Source: Novosphingobium sp. MW5 (lineage in GTDB: Bacteria; Pseudomonadota; Alphaproteobacteria; Sphingomonadales; Sphingomonadaceae). Taken from it: DNA of 64,000 nt. Under the pieces are notes generated by a model. The model saw nothing but the letters and a program-made list of their open reading frames with translations, was not told where the DNA came from and did not search any database. The translations under genes were made by a program, and so were the position numbers. This document shows positions 1 through 12,000 of this stretch, piece after piece; the first letter of the stretch is position 1; each line of letters begins with the position of its first letter. The stretch covers positions 2,480,001 through 2,544,000 of the forward strand of contig JAPCWB010000001.1 in NCBI GenBank assembly GCA_025938935.1. The letters are read 5' to 3'.

Positions 1-3000
1 TGGTGTTGTTGCCCGCAGTGGTGAGGGCGGTGATGCCATCGCCATTGGTGCCGGTGACCTTTGCAACGGTCGTGATCGACGAGGTGCCGGTGCCGGAGGT
101 TTGGGCGTAGATGCCCGTGCCGCCAGTGCCGGTTACCGTCGATGCCGGTGCGACAACCACATTGCCACCGCCGCTGATCGCCACGATGCCGGTACCTGCG
201 GTTGCATTGACCACGCCGGTTCCGGAAACCGTTACGTTGCCGGTTCCGCTCTGGGCCCAGACGCCAGTCGTCTTGCCAGTGACGGTGCCCGTGCCGAGGA
301 TGTCGACGGTGCCCTTGTTCGACAGGGCCAGCACACCCGAGCCGTTGGTGCCGGTGATGTTACCGGAACCGCTCAGCTTGATCGCGCCGGTGTCGCTCGT
401 CTGTACAACGCCGTTGTTCAAGCCGCTAACGGCCGCGCCAAGGGTGACCGTGTTCTTGCCTGCAGCAGTCTGGGCGTTGATGCCGTCACCCTTCAGGCCC
501 GAAACAGCCGCCACCGTGGTGACCGAGACAGTGCCGGTGCCGTTGGTTGCGGCAATGATGCCGGTTCCGCCGTTGCCCGTCACCGTCGAGGCCGGTGCCA
601 CGCTGATGTTGCCGCCGTTGGAGGTGGCAACGATGCCGTTGATGGCACCGCTGACCGCACCCGTGCCGGAAACCGTCACGTTGCCGAGACCGGTCGACTG
701 GGCGACGATGCCCGAACCGACCGCAGTCGAGGTCACCTTGCCGGTGGTCAGCACTTCGATCGAGCTTGCGGTCTTGGCAAAGATGCCGTCGCCGTTGTTG
801 CCCGTCGTGTTTCCAGCGCCGGTGATCTTGATGTTGCCGCTGGTCGAGACTGCCGAGATACCGGTCTTGTTGCCGATCACGCCGCCGCCATTGGCGATGG
901 TGATCGGACCGGCGACCGTGGTGGCGTTGATGCCGTTCTTGGCAGCACCGGTGATCAGGCCCTTGGTCGCAATCTGGACCGAGCCTGCGCCGATGGTCTG
1001 CGCATCGATGCCATGGCCGCCACCGCCGGTGACAGTCGAGGCCGGAGCAACCGGGATATTTCCGCCGTTCGAGTAGGCTTCGATACCCGTGGCAACACCG
1101 CTGCCGACTGCGCCGGTGCCCGTGATCGTCACGTTGCCGCCGCCGGTCGACACACCGCGGACACCGACGCTCAGCGAAGTGACTGTGCCAGTGTTGGTGA
1201 TGCCGATATTGCCGGAGGTGAGGGCGTCGATGCCCAGCGAACCGCCGATCACGTTGCCGCTACCGGTGATGTCGATGTTGCCGCTCGTCGAGATCGCATA
1301 GATGCCCGTTGCCGCCGCATCGATGTTGCCGATGGCATTGATCGCGATCTTGCCGGCGTCCGTCGTGGCAAGAATGCCATGGCTGCTGGCCTGCACCAGA
1401 GCTGGCGTAACGATCAGCACCTGGCCAGCGCCGTTGGTCTGGGCATGGACGCCGATGCCGGCGCCAGCGTGGACCGAGCCAGCCGGAGTGATCGTGACGT
1501 TGCCGCCCATCGACGAGGCACCGAAGATGCCGAAGCCGACCGAGCCGCGGACGCCCACCGAACCGGAGACGATGACATTGCCGGTTGCCGTAGCGCGGAT
1601 ACCGCCCGTGGTGCCGACGACGTTGCCGGTGTTGTAAACCGCCACGTTGCCGTTGCCCGCATTGGCATTGATGCCGATGCCGCCGCTCGCAGTGACCTGC
1701 GAGTTGCCGGTGGTGGAAACGCTGCCGCCCATCGCATTGGCTACGATGCCGTTGGCGTTGCCCGAGATGTCACCGTTGTTGGAGCTGATCTCGATGCTGC
1801 CAGTGCCGGTGTTGACCGCATCGATCGCATCCAGAACGCGGCCATAGACCGGGCCGATGGTATTGATCGCGATCAGGCCGCTGGTGTTCGACTGGGCGTC
1901 GATACCGGTAAGGCCCGAAATGCTGCCACCCGTGGTGTTGACCGTGATGCTGGCTGCACCGCCGCCCGAGGAGAGCAGGGTGAGACCGTCATCCGAGCCG
2001 CCGAACACATTCATGCTGCCGGTGTAGAGCAGGTTGCCTGCGCCGGTGCTGGCCATCTGGACGCCGGCAGTGCCGCCGTTGATGCTGCCAGCGCCGGTGA
2101 CCGTCGCATTTCCGTCAACCACGGTCGAGACGAGGCCCTGAAGCGCCTTGCCGACGATCGTGCCGTTGTTGAGCGTGTAGTTGGTGCCGGTCGTGGTGGC
2201 GACCTGCTGGACGCCCACGTTGTCACCTTCGACATAGCCCGCGTTGGTCACGGTGTTGCTGCCGCTGGCGGTGAGCTGGTCGATACCGATAACCGGATCG
2301 ATCTTGCCCGTGGCGCTGACGTTGGTGATGTTGGCACCACCCACCGAGGTCTGCTTGACGCCGGTGAAGCCCGGGGCGGTCACTTCGCCATTGACGTTGA
2401 CCGTAGCCGTGCCGGTGGAGACGCCGAGGTTGGTCTCGATGCCGTTGCCACCCGTGGCGCTGATCAGCTTGCCAACGGCCGTGTTGACCAGGATGCTTCC
2501 GGTGTTGGCACCAGCCGCATTGTTGGCGGCATAGATGCCGACACCATTGCCGGCCGTGACATTGCCCGCAGCGTTGACAGTGATGTCACCGCCCTGAGAC
2601 TGCGAAACGATGCCGTTGGTCGCGCCCGAAACGTCGAAGTTGGCATTGACGGTGTTCGAACCGGTGACCGTGGTCGTCTGGATGCCCGTCGAGGCACCGC
2701 CGACGACGGCGCCAGCCGTGTTCACCAGGACTGTGCCTGCGCCGATCGTCTGGGCCTGGATGCCCAGGCCGCCTGAGCCGGTAACGGTCGATGCGGTCGA
2801 AACCACGACATTGCCGCCGTTCGAAGCCGCAACCACGCCGGTACCGTTGCTTGAGGTAACCGCTCCGGTGCCGAGCACGTTCACGTTGCCTGCGCCCGTC
2901 GAGAAGGCAAAGACGCCATAGGTGTTGCCGGAGACAGTGCCGGTGCCGGTAACGTCGACATTGCCAGCGGTCTGCGCGGTGACGCCGGTTCCGTTGGTGC

Positions 3001-6000
3001 CCGAGACATTGCCGGTGCCGGTGACGAGGATGTTGCCGCTGTTCGACAGGGCTTCGATACCCGTACCGGAGCCGTTCACGCCGCCCGTCTGGGTGACTGT
3101 GATGTCGCCGGTGTCGGTCGTTGCATCGATGCCGTTGCCGTTGCCGCCGGTAACCAGCGCCACGGTGGTGACGTTGACCGTGCCTGCGCCGTTGGTCGAG
3201 GCATTGATGCCATCGCCGTTGGTGCCGGTGACCGTCGAAGCCGGGGTCACAACGACGTTGCCGCCGTTGCTGGCTGCAATGATGCCGCTGCCGTTGTTGC
3301 CGAGCACTGCGCCGGTATCGGTGACATTGACCGTGCCAGCGCCGGTCGAAACCGCGCTGATGCCGTCCGTGCCGCCAGTGACGGTGCCGGTGACGGTGAC
3401 GTCGACTTTGCCCGAGGTGCCGGCGGTGATGCCGCGCAGCGCCGTGCCGCTGACATTGCCTGCGCCGGAGATGGCGATGTTACCGCTGGTCGAGGCGGCG
3501 CTGATGCCGTTGGTCGAACCGCTCACGCCGCCAGCTTCAGCGATCGTGATCGCGCCCGCGCCGGAGACGGCTTCGATGCCGTTGCCTGCGCCGCCAGTGA
3601 CGAGAGCCGCCGACGTGATGTCAACGGTGCCTGCGCCGCTGGTTGCCGCCTTGATGCCTGCACCGCCGGTGCCTGTAACGGTCGAAGCCGCCGTGACGAG
3701 AACGTTGCCGCCCGCCGAGCTGGTTTCGATGCCGTCAAGTCCGGCCGCGATCGCCGCATTGGCTGCCACGGTGACATTGCCATTGCCGGCAGTCGTTGCG
3801 TGGATGCCGTCGCCATCGGCCGCGATTGCCGCATTCGAGGTGACCTTGATCGCAGAGGTGTTGGCAGCGTTCGAGATGACCGCCGAGATACCATCGAGAC
3901 CGACATTGCCGCCGAGGCCGCCGCCGATCGCACCGCCCTGGGTGATCGTGATCGAGCCCTGGCCGCCCTGCGCTGCACGGATGCCGTAGCCGGCATTGCC
4001 GCTGATCGTGCCGCCTGCAGCCGTGGTGATTGCAATGTTGCCCGTCTGCGTAGCGTTCAGGATCTCTGCAAAGATGCCGGTGCCGCCCGAAGTCGGGTCA
4101 ATCGCGCCAGCGTAGCCGCCGCCGAGGTTGCCAACCGTCAGGTTACCATTGCCCAGCGTATGGACATAGATGCCATGGCTCGGGGTGGACTGCGAGATCG
4201 AGAAGCCGTCGTAACTGTTGAAATCAGGGTTGTTCTGATAGCGGATGGTGAACGTATCGCTGCCGGTTGCCACCAGCGATGCAACAACGTTGGTCAGCGG
4301 GAGCGCCGTGCCGAAGTTGCTGTGGAAGGCGACGCCGTTCCACAGGAATTCGGAGCTCGTCGCGCCCGAACCGCCCATCTGCAGCCAGCCCGAGAAGTCA
4401 ACAGGCGTGCCGACGACAGTGGTTACGGTCTGGCTGAGCGTGCCCGTCGAACCGATTGGGCCTGCAAAGTAATAAAAGCCAGCATCAACGCCGATGGATC
4501 CGGCGCTAACTCCCGTAAAGCCGGTATTTCCGGCGCGGGTCCAGCCTGAGAAGTTGCCGGCGCTGAAGCTGCCATTCGTGAGCAGATTGCCGCTTGCATT
4601 GCCAAAGCCGCTTGCCGTGATCGTGGCCGCGCCGTTGACGAACACATCGCCATCACCCGTGGCAAAGCCTTCAATGCCGTTGCCATTGGTAGCGACAATC
4701 GCGCCGGTGTTGGCATTGATGTTCATCGGGGCGGTGCCCGAAGTCTCACCATAGATGCCGCCGTTGACACCATTGACGTTGGCATTGCTGTCGATCGTCA
4801 GGGCGCCCGAAGCGGTGCCCTTGATGCCATAGGTCGAGCCGGTTGCACCGCCGTTGTTGGTGATCGTGACGTCATTGCCCGTGGCAATGATGCCCGAACC
4901 CGCTCCGCCGGTGACGAGGGCTGCCGAGGTGATGACAACGTCGCCGGCGCCAGAAGTGGTCGCCGAGATGCCGTCGCCGCCGCCGCCAGTCACCGCCTTG
5001 GCCGAGGTGATGGTGATGTTGCCACCGCCAGTCACTGCCGTGATGCCCGATCCGGTGGTGCCGGTAACCACGCCATTTGCCGTGACGCCGATGTTTCCGG
5101 TGGTCGAAGCCGTAGCGATGCCAGTGGTCGAGCCGGTCACGTCGCTGCCGGCGAGGACGGTCGTGCCGCCCGAACCGCTGTTTGCCGTGATGCCGGTGCC
5201 TGCGCCGCCCGTGACAGCGCCAACCGTGGTGACATTGGTGCTGCCTGCGCCATTGGTGCTGGCGAAGATGCCATCACCACCCTTGCCGGTGACGCTCGAG
5301 GCCGGAGCGACCACAACGTTGCCGCCATTGCTTGTCGCAATGATGCCGCTGCCGGTGTTGCCCAGAACAGTGCCGGTGCCCGAAACTGTGACATTGCCCG
5401 CGCCAGTCGAGCTGGCGTTGACGCCCGTCACGCCCGCGGTGACCGTGCCGGTGCCGAGGATATCGACATTGCCCGAAGCGCTCGCCAGGACGCCGGTTGC
5501 GCCTGCGTCGATGGTCATGTCACCGGTGGACTTGATGTTGCCGTTCAGCGCGGTGGCATTGATGCCATCAGCCGTCGCCTTGATCGTGCCGCCGGTATTG
5601 GCAAGCAGAACGTCGCCAGTGCCGGTCTGCGAGGCAATGATGCCCGAGCCAGCGGTGCCGGTGATGTTGCCGACGGTGGTAACCGAAACGTTGCCGGTAC
5701 CGTTCGACGAGGCATTGATGCCCGTTGCGCCCGAGATCGAGCCGCCGGTGGTGTTCACCGTTACCAGGCCGGTGCTGCCGCCGGTCTGGCGGATGAGCAC
5801 GCCGGCGCCGGTGCCGCCAGTGATGGTCTGATTGCCGGTGAGGGTGACGTTGCCAAGGCCGGTGGTGGTCAGGCTGACGCCGTCGGTGCCGCCGTTGATC
5901 GCGCCGGTGCCGGTGACGAGCGCATTGCCGTCAACCACGGTGGACAGCACGCCTTCAGCGGCCTTGCCGGTGATCGTTCCGTCATTGGTGACGGTGTTGG

Positions 6001-9000
6001 TACCGGTGGTGGTGGCAACCTGGCGCACGCCGATGTTGTCACCTTCGATCAGGCCAAGGTTGGTGACGGTGTTCGAGCCCGAAGCCGTCAGTTGATCGGC
6101 GCCGATGATCGGGTCGATCTTGCCGGTGGCGCTGACGTTGAGGACGTTGCTGCCACCCACCGAGGTCTGCTTGACGCCAGTGAAGCCAGCTGCGGTCACT
6201 TCGCCGTTGACGTTGACCGTGGCGGTGCCGGTGGAGACACCGAGGTTGGTCTCAATGCCATTGCCGCCGGTGGCGACCAGCAGGGTGCCGGCCTTCTGCG
6301 TCACAGTGATGTTCGCCGCATTGGCGCCCGCATTGGTGTTCGTCGCGAGGATACCAACTCCAGCGCCTGAAGAGACGTTGTTATTGGCCGTGATCGCGAT
6401 GTTGCCAAGGCCCGAGCTGTTGCTGACGATGCCGTTGGTGGCCCCCGAGACCGCGCCATTGGCGGTGACATTGGTGTCACCATCGACAGCTGCCGTCTGG
6501 ATGCCGTTTCCGGCCGTGCCGGTCACCTTGCCGCTGACAACAGTGACTGTGCCAGTGGTCAGAGTGCTCGCATCGATACCGATCGTGCCCGAAACGTCGT
6601 TCGGGTGATTGATGTCAACGTTGCCGTTGGCCACCGTGACTTGGGCAGTGATGCCCGTGCCGCCGACTGCCGTTACGGCGCCCGTGCCGCTGATCGTGAT
6701 GTTGCCGGTGCCGGCAGTGGCAAGGATGCCCTGCGTGCCGGCGGACACGCCGCCATTGTTCACGATATTGATGTTGCCGGCAAAGGTCGAAGCCTTGATG
6801 CCTTCAAGCCCACCAGTGACCAGGTCAGCCGTCGTGATCGAGATCGAACCGCCCGAGTTGGTGTTGGCCGAAATGCCGTGACCGGTCGTGCCGGTAACGG
6901 TCGAGGCAGGGGTCATCGTGATGTTACCGGTGCCCGAAGTCGCGGTGATACCGTTCGTGCCGCCAAGGACCGCGCCAACGCCGAGAATGTCGATGTTGCC
7001 GGTGCCCGAGTTGGCAATGATGCCGGTGCCAACGGTGCCCGTAGTCGTACCAGGTCCTGTGATCGTCACGGTCGCCGTGTTGGACTGGGCGTAGACGCCG
7101 TGCACGCCGCCGATAATGCCGTTGTTGTTGGTGACCGTCACCGCGCCGTCAAACGCCTGGGCGTCAACGCCGATACCGCCGCCCGACACGAGGCCAGCCG
7201 TCGTCACGGTGACTGTGCCGGTGCCGTTGGTGTGCGCGAAGATGCCGTAGCTGCCGTTACCGGTAACTGTCGAAGCCGGCGTGACAACCACGTTGCCGCC
7301 ATTGCTGGTGGCAAGGATGCCGCTGCCGAACGTGCCGAGCACCGTGCCGGTGCCCGAAACGGTGACATTGCCTGCGCCGGTCGAAGTGGCAACGATACCG
7401 TCACCAGATGCGGTGACCGTCCCGGTGCCCAGGACGTCGACGGTGCTGTTGCCCTGAGCAAGGACGCCAGTGCCGTTGTTTGCAACTACGTTTGCTCCGC
7501 CGGTTACCTTTACAGTGCCGTCGTTGGCCGTGGCGATGATGCCATTCTGGCCGCCGGTTACGGTCGTACCCGTAACGTCGACCTGCACGTTACCGGTGCC
7601 AAAGTTCTGGGCGATAATGCCCTGGCCGGCAGTGCCCGTAACATCGCCAGCCGCCTTGACATCGACCAGACCGCCGTTTGCCGAAGCGTTGATGCCGGTG
7701 TTCGTGCCCGAAACGGCTGCAGCCGCATTGACCGAGGAACCGCCGGTGCCGGCGAACGCATCGATGCCATCACCGTTGCCGCCTGTCACAGTGCCAATGG
7801 TGGTGACTGCAACGCTGCCCGTGCCGTTTGTGGCGGCAAAGATGCCGGTTCCGCCCTTGCCGAGCACCGTCGAAAGCGGTGAAACGACCACGTTTCCGCC
7901 ATTCGAGATGGCAAAGATACCGTTGCCGCCCGCATCAATCGCGCCCGCGCCGGAGACCGTTACATTCTTCGCGGCATTGGAAAGCGCGAAAATGCCGTCG
8001 CCGGTCGCAGTTACCGTTCCAGTGCCGAGAACATCAACCGTGTCGGTGCCACTGATCGCGAAAATGCCAGGGCCACCATTCGCGATAATATTGGCGCTGC
8101 CCGAAACATTGACGGTGCCGTCGTTGGCTATGGCAAGCACACCCATGCCGCCGCCCGAAACCTTGGATCCCGTGGCTGATACCTGGACGTTTCCAGTACC
8201 GCTGTTCTGGGCAAAGATGCCGAAGCCGGCCGTGCCGGTGACATCGCCAGAGGCCTTTACATCGACCAAGCCGCCCGATGCGGTAGCAAAGATGCCGCTG
8301 CTCGATCCGGTGACGGAAGCGCTCGCGTTGACGGATGCGCCGCCGGAGCCCGCGAAAGCGTCAATGCCATCGCCGTTGCCGCCAGTCACAGCGCCAACGG
8401 TAGTGACTGCAACGCTGCCCGTTCCGCCAGTCGCAGCGAAGATGCCGCTGCCATTCTTGCCGAGAACCGACGAGAGCGGCGAAACAACTACATTGCCGCC
8501 ATTCGAGGTTGCAAAGATACCGGTTGCGCCTGCGTCGACCGTGCCGGTTCCCGAAACGGTTACATTGCCTGCGCCGCTGGAATTGGCGGTAATACCGTTG
8601 CTGGTAGCAGTGACAGTTCCCGTGCCGAGCACATCGACCGTGCTATTGCCCTGTGCGAGTACGCCGATTCCGCCATTGGCAACGATGTTGGCCGTTCCGG
8701 ATACCTTGACGGTACCGTCACTTGCCTGAGCGATGATGCCACTCAGGCCCGCAGTCACAGTCGTGCCATTTGCCGCAACCTGAACATTACCGGTGCCGGT
8801 GTTCTGCGCGATGATGCCATTGCCGCCAGTGCCGGTGACGTCGCCCGAAGCGGCCACATCGACGAGGCCGCCCGTTGCGGTTGCCTGAATGCCGGTGTTG
8901 GTTCCCGAAACAGCCCCGCTTGCCTTGACCGAGCTGCCGCCGGTGCCTGCGAGGGCATCGATGCCGTTGCCGGCGCCGCCGGTGACGGTGTCAAGCGTGG

Positions 9001-12000
9001 TGACGGAAACGCTGCCTGCGCCATTCGTCTGGGCGAAGATGCCGTTGCCACCCTTGCCAAGGACGGTCGAAGCCGGGGCTACGACGACGTTGCCGCCGTT
9101 GGAGGTGGCGATGATGCCGCCTGCGCCGGCGTCTACGGCGCCGGTGCCCGAAACGGTTACATTGCCCGCGCCGGTCGAATTGGCATTGATGCCGGTGACG
9201 CCAGCGGTGACGGTTCCGGTGCCGAGCAGGTCAATGTTGCCCGAAGCGCTGACCGATACGCCGGTTGCGCCGGCATCGATGGTCACGTCACCGGTCGACT
9301 TGATGTTGCCGTTCAGGGCAGTGGCGTTGATGCCGTCGACGGTTCCCTTGATCGTGCCGCTGGTGTTGGCCAGCAAGACGTCCCCGGTTCCGGTCTGGGC
9401 TGCCTGGAGACCAGTACCCGCCGTGCCGGTGATGTCGCCCACCGTGGTAATCGAGACGGTGCCGGTGCCGTTGGACGAGGCGTTGATGCCCGTTGCGCCC
9501 GAGATCGAGCCGCCCGTGGTGTTCACGGTGACGAGGCCGGTGCTGCCGCCGGTCTGGCGGATCAGTACGCCCGCGCCGCTGCCGCCGGAGATGGTCTGGC
9601 TGCCGGTGAGGGTAACGTTGCCAAGGCCGGTGGTCGTCAGGCTGACGGCGTCAGTGCCTCCGTTGATCTTACCAGTGCCGGTGACGAGGGCATTGCCGTC
9701 GACTACAGTCGAAAGCACGCCTTCAGCTGCCTTGCCGGTGATCGTGCCGTCATTGGTGACGGTGTTGGTGCCTGTCGTCGTGGCGGTTTGACGCACGCCG
9801 ATGTTGTCACCTTCGATCAGGCCGAAATTGTTGACGGTGTTCGAACCCGAGGTGGTTGACTGGTCAACGCCGATCAGCGGATCGATTGAGCCGGTTGCGC
9901 TGACGTTGACAATGTTCGCGCCGCCCTGCGAGGTCTGCTTGACACCGGTGAAACCAGCCGCCGCGATGATCTCGCCGTTGACGTTGACCGTCGCGGTTCC
10001 GGTGGAGGCACCAAGGTTGGTCTGGATGCCATTGCCACCGGTGGTGGTGATCGTCGTTCCAGCGACCTGGGTGACGTCGATGTTGGCCGCGTTTGCGCCA
10101 GCGTGATTATTGTTGGCAATGATGCCCGCGCCGTTCGAAGTCGTGATGTTGGACGCGGTGATCGTCGTGTTGCCCGTGCCGGCATTGTTCGACTTGATGC
10201 CGATCAAGCCTTCGATGTTCTGCGACACATTAATGTCAACAGCGCCTGTGGCCGCGTTGCCGCTGGTGAATGCAACAACACCCGTGCCCGCCGAGCTCGA
10301 AATAGTGCCCGTGCCCGTGCCGGTGATCTTGATCGCGCCCGTTGTGGTCTGTCCAACCAGGCCATGCCCACTCGAATAGACGCTACCGGTCGAATTGACC
10401 TCCGCATTGCCGCCTACCGTGAGCGACAAAATACCAAGGAAACGCGCACGGTCAGTTGCCGAGCCAACGTTGCCGTTCACCGTTACTGTACCGTTGGCAT
10501 TGTTGCCCTGAATGAACGCGCCAGCGCCATTCGGCATGGTATTCGCGCCAACCGCACTGGTAATGTCACCATTTACAGTAACGTTAACATCGCCGCCGTT
10601 AGCACCGAGGCTGACGCCCACAACGCCCCACTGGCCGTTGCTCAGGCTGCTTGCGCTAACGTCGTTCGCGTTGATCGTGACGGTGTTCTGCGCTGCCGTG
10701 CCAGTGTTGCCCTGGACACGCGCAAAAATGCCGTTGCCGCTTGCACCAGACACGGTCCCAAGAGCATCTACGGTGATGGGGGCGCCGCCCTGATAGTTCA
10801 GTGCGACAATGCCATCGATCCCGCCGCTGATGGTCGAGCCGGCCGACTGATTGATATCGATCGCACCCTTGTTCGATTCAACGACCACACCTTCGCCGGC
10901 GGCAGTCACGTTGCCGTCGATGTTGACCGTGGCTGTACCTGCCGAGTCATTCAGAGTGGCGGAAATGCCGTCACCGCCGCTCTTGATGGTGTTACCGGTC
11001 AGGAAAGAGATATCGATATTGCCGGTGTTGCCAGCCGGACCGATGTTGCGCGCGGCAATGCTCGTATCAGCCGCGTTCGTGATGTTGCCATCAACAGTGA
11101 TCGAGATATTGCCGCCGCCGCTGGTCGAAGCGCCAACGCCGGTGCTGCCCGAGGTTACGTCCTGCTCAACCTTGATGTTGATATTGCTGTTGTTGGCTGC
11201 GTTCAGGATTTCACCGCCGACGCCAATTGTGCCGGCCTTAATCGTGCCTGCACCGGTTGCAGTGATATCAACTGCACCGGTTGCACCGGTTACCACAGCA
11301 GAAATGCCGCGGTCCGAATTGCCGGATACGCTGCCCGCTGCGGCAATGTTGACGCCGCCGCCGGTAGACGTGGCGCTGATACCGGAAGTAGCGCCGTTGA
11401 CAGTACCCTGAGCGTCAACCTTGATGTCGCCGCCAGCCTTGAGGATCATGCCCTCAATGCCGTTGCCGCTGATGGTTGATCCTGCGCCCTGGTTGACGGT
11501 GATGCCGCCAACAGTGTTGAACACACCTACGCCCGCACCAGCCGCGCTGATGCTGCCATCAACGTTGACAGTCGCGAGCCCAGTGCTGGCGTTCGAGCTG
11601 ACAAAAATGCCAGCATCAGCGCTCTTGATGGTGTTGCCTGCAAGAAGCGAGATATCGATCGTGCCGGTGTTCGCCGCCACGGTGCTGTTGACTGCATTGA
11701 TGCCACTACCGGCACCGTTCGTGATGTTCCCATCCGCCTTGACGGTCAGATTGCCGCCGCCCTGGGTTTCGACGTTGATGCCGGTCGAACCGGACTTGAT
11801 GTCCTGCTGGATGTCGACATTCACGTTGTTGGCGTTTGACGAGTTCAGGATGTTCGCAACGACGCCGAATCCACCAGCGGTGATGGTGCCCGAGCCTGTG
11901 CCGGTCACGTCAATTCCGCCGGTCGCGCCGTTCTGCAGCAGGAAGATGCCATTGCCGGTCGTGCCGGTCACATTGCCTGCAGCGGTTACATCGATGGCGC

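Noticed and set aside
101..2776. Long plus-strand open frame (891 codons) and several others of 100-460 codons opposite the giant gene
   Set aside because: They are the antisense of a GC-rich repeat gene. They lack ribosome sites and their text is an Asp/Arg/Ala/Gly or Met/Pro/Val-rich mirror of the real repeats.
7269..9070. CRISPR-like array
   Set aside because: The repeats are hundreds of bases long, in frame and directly abutting, with no short direct repeats or unique spacers.
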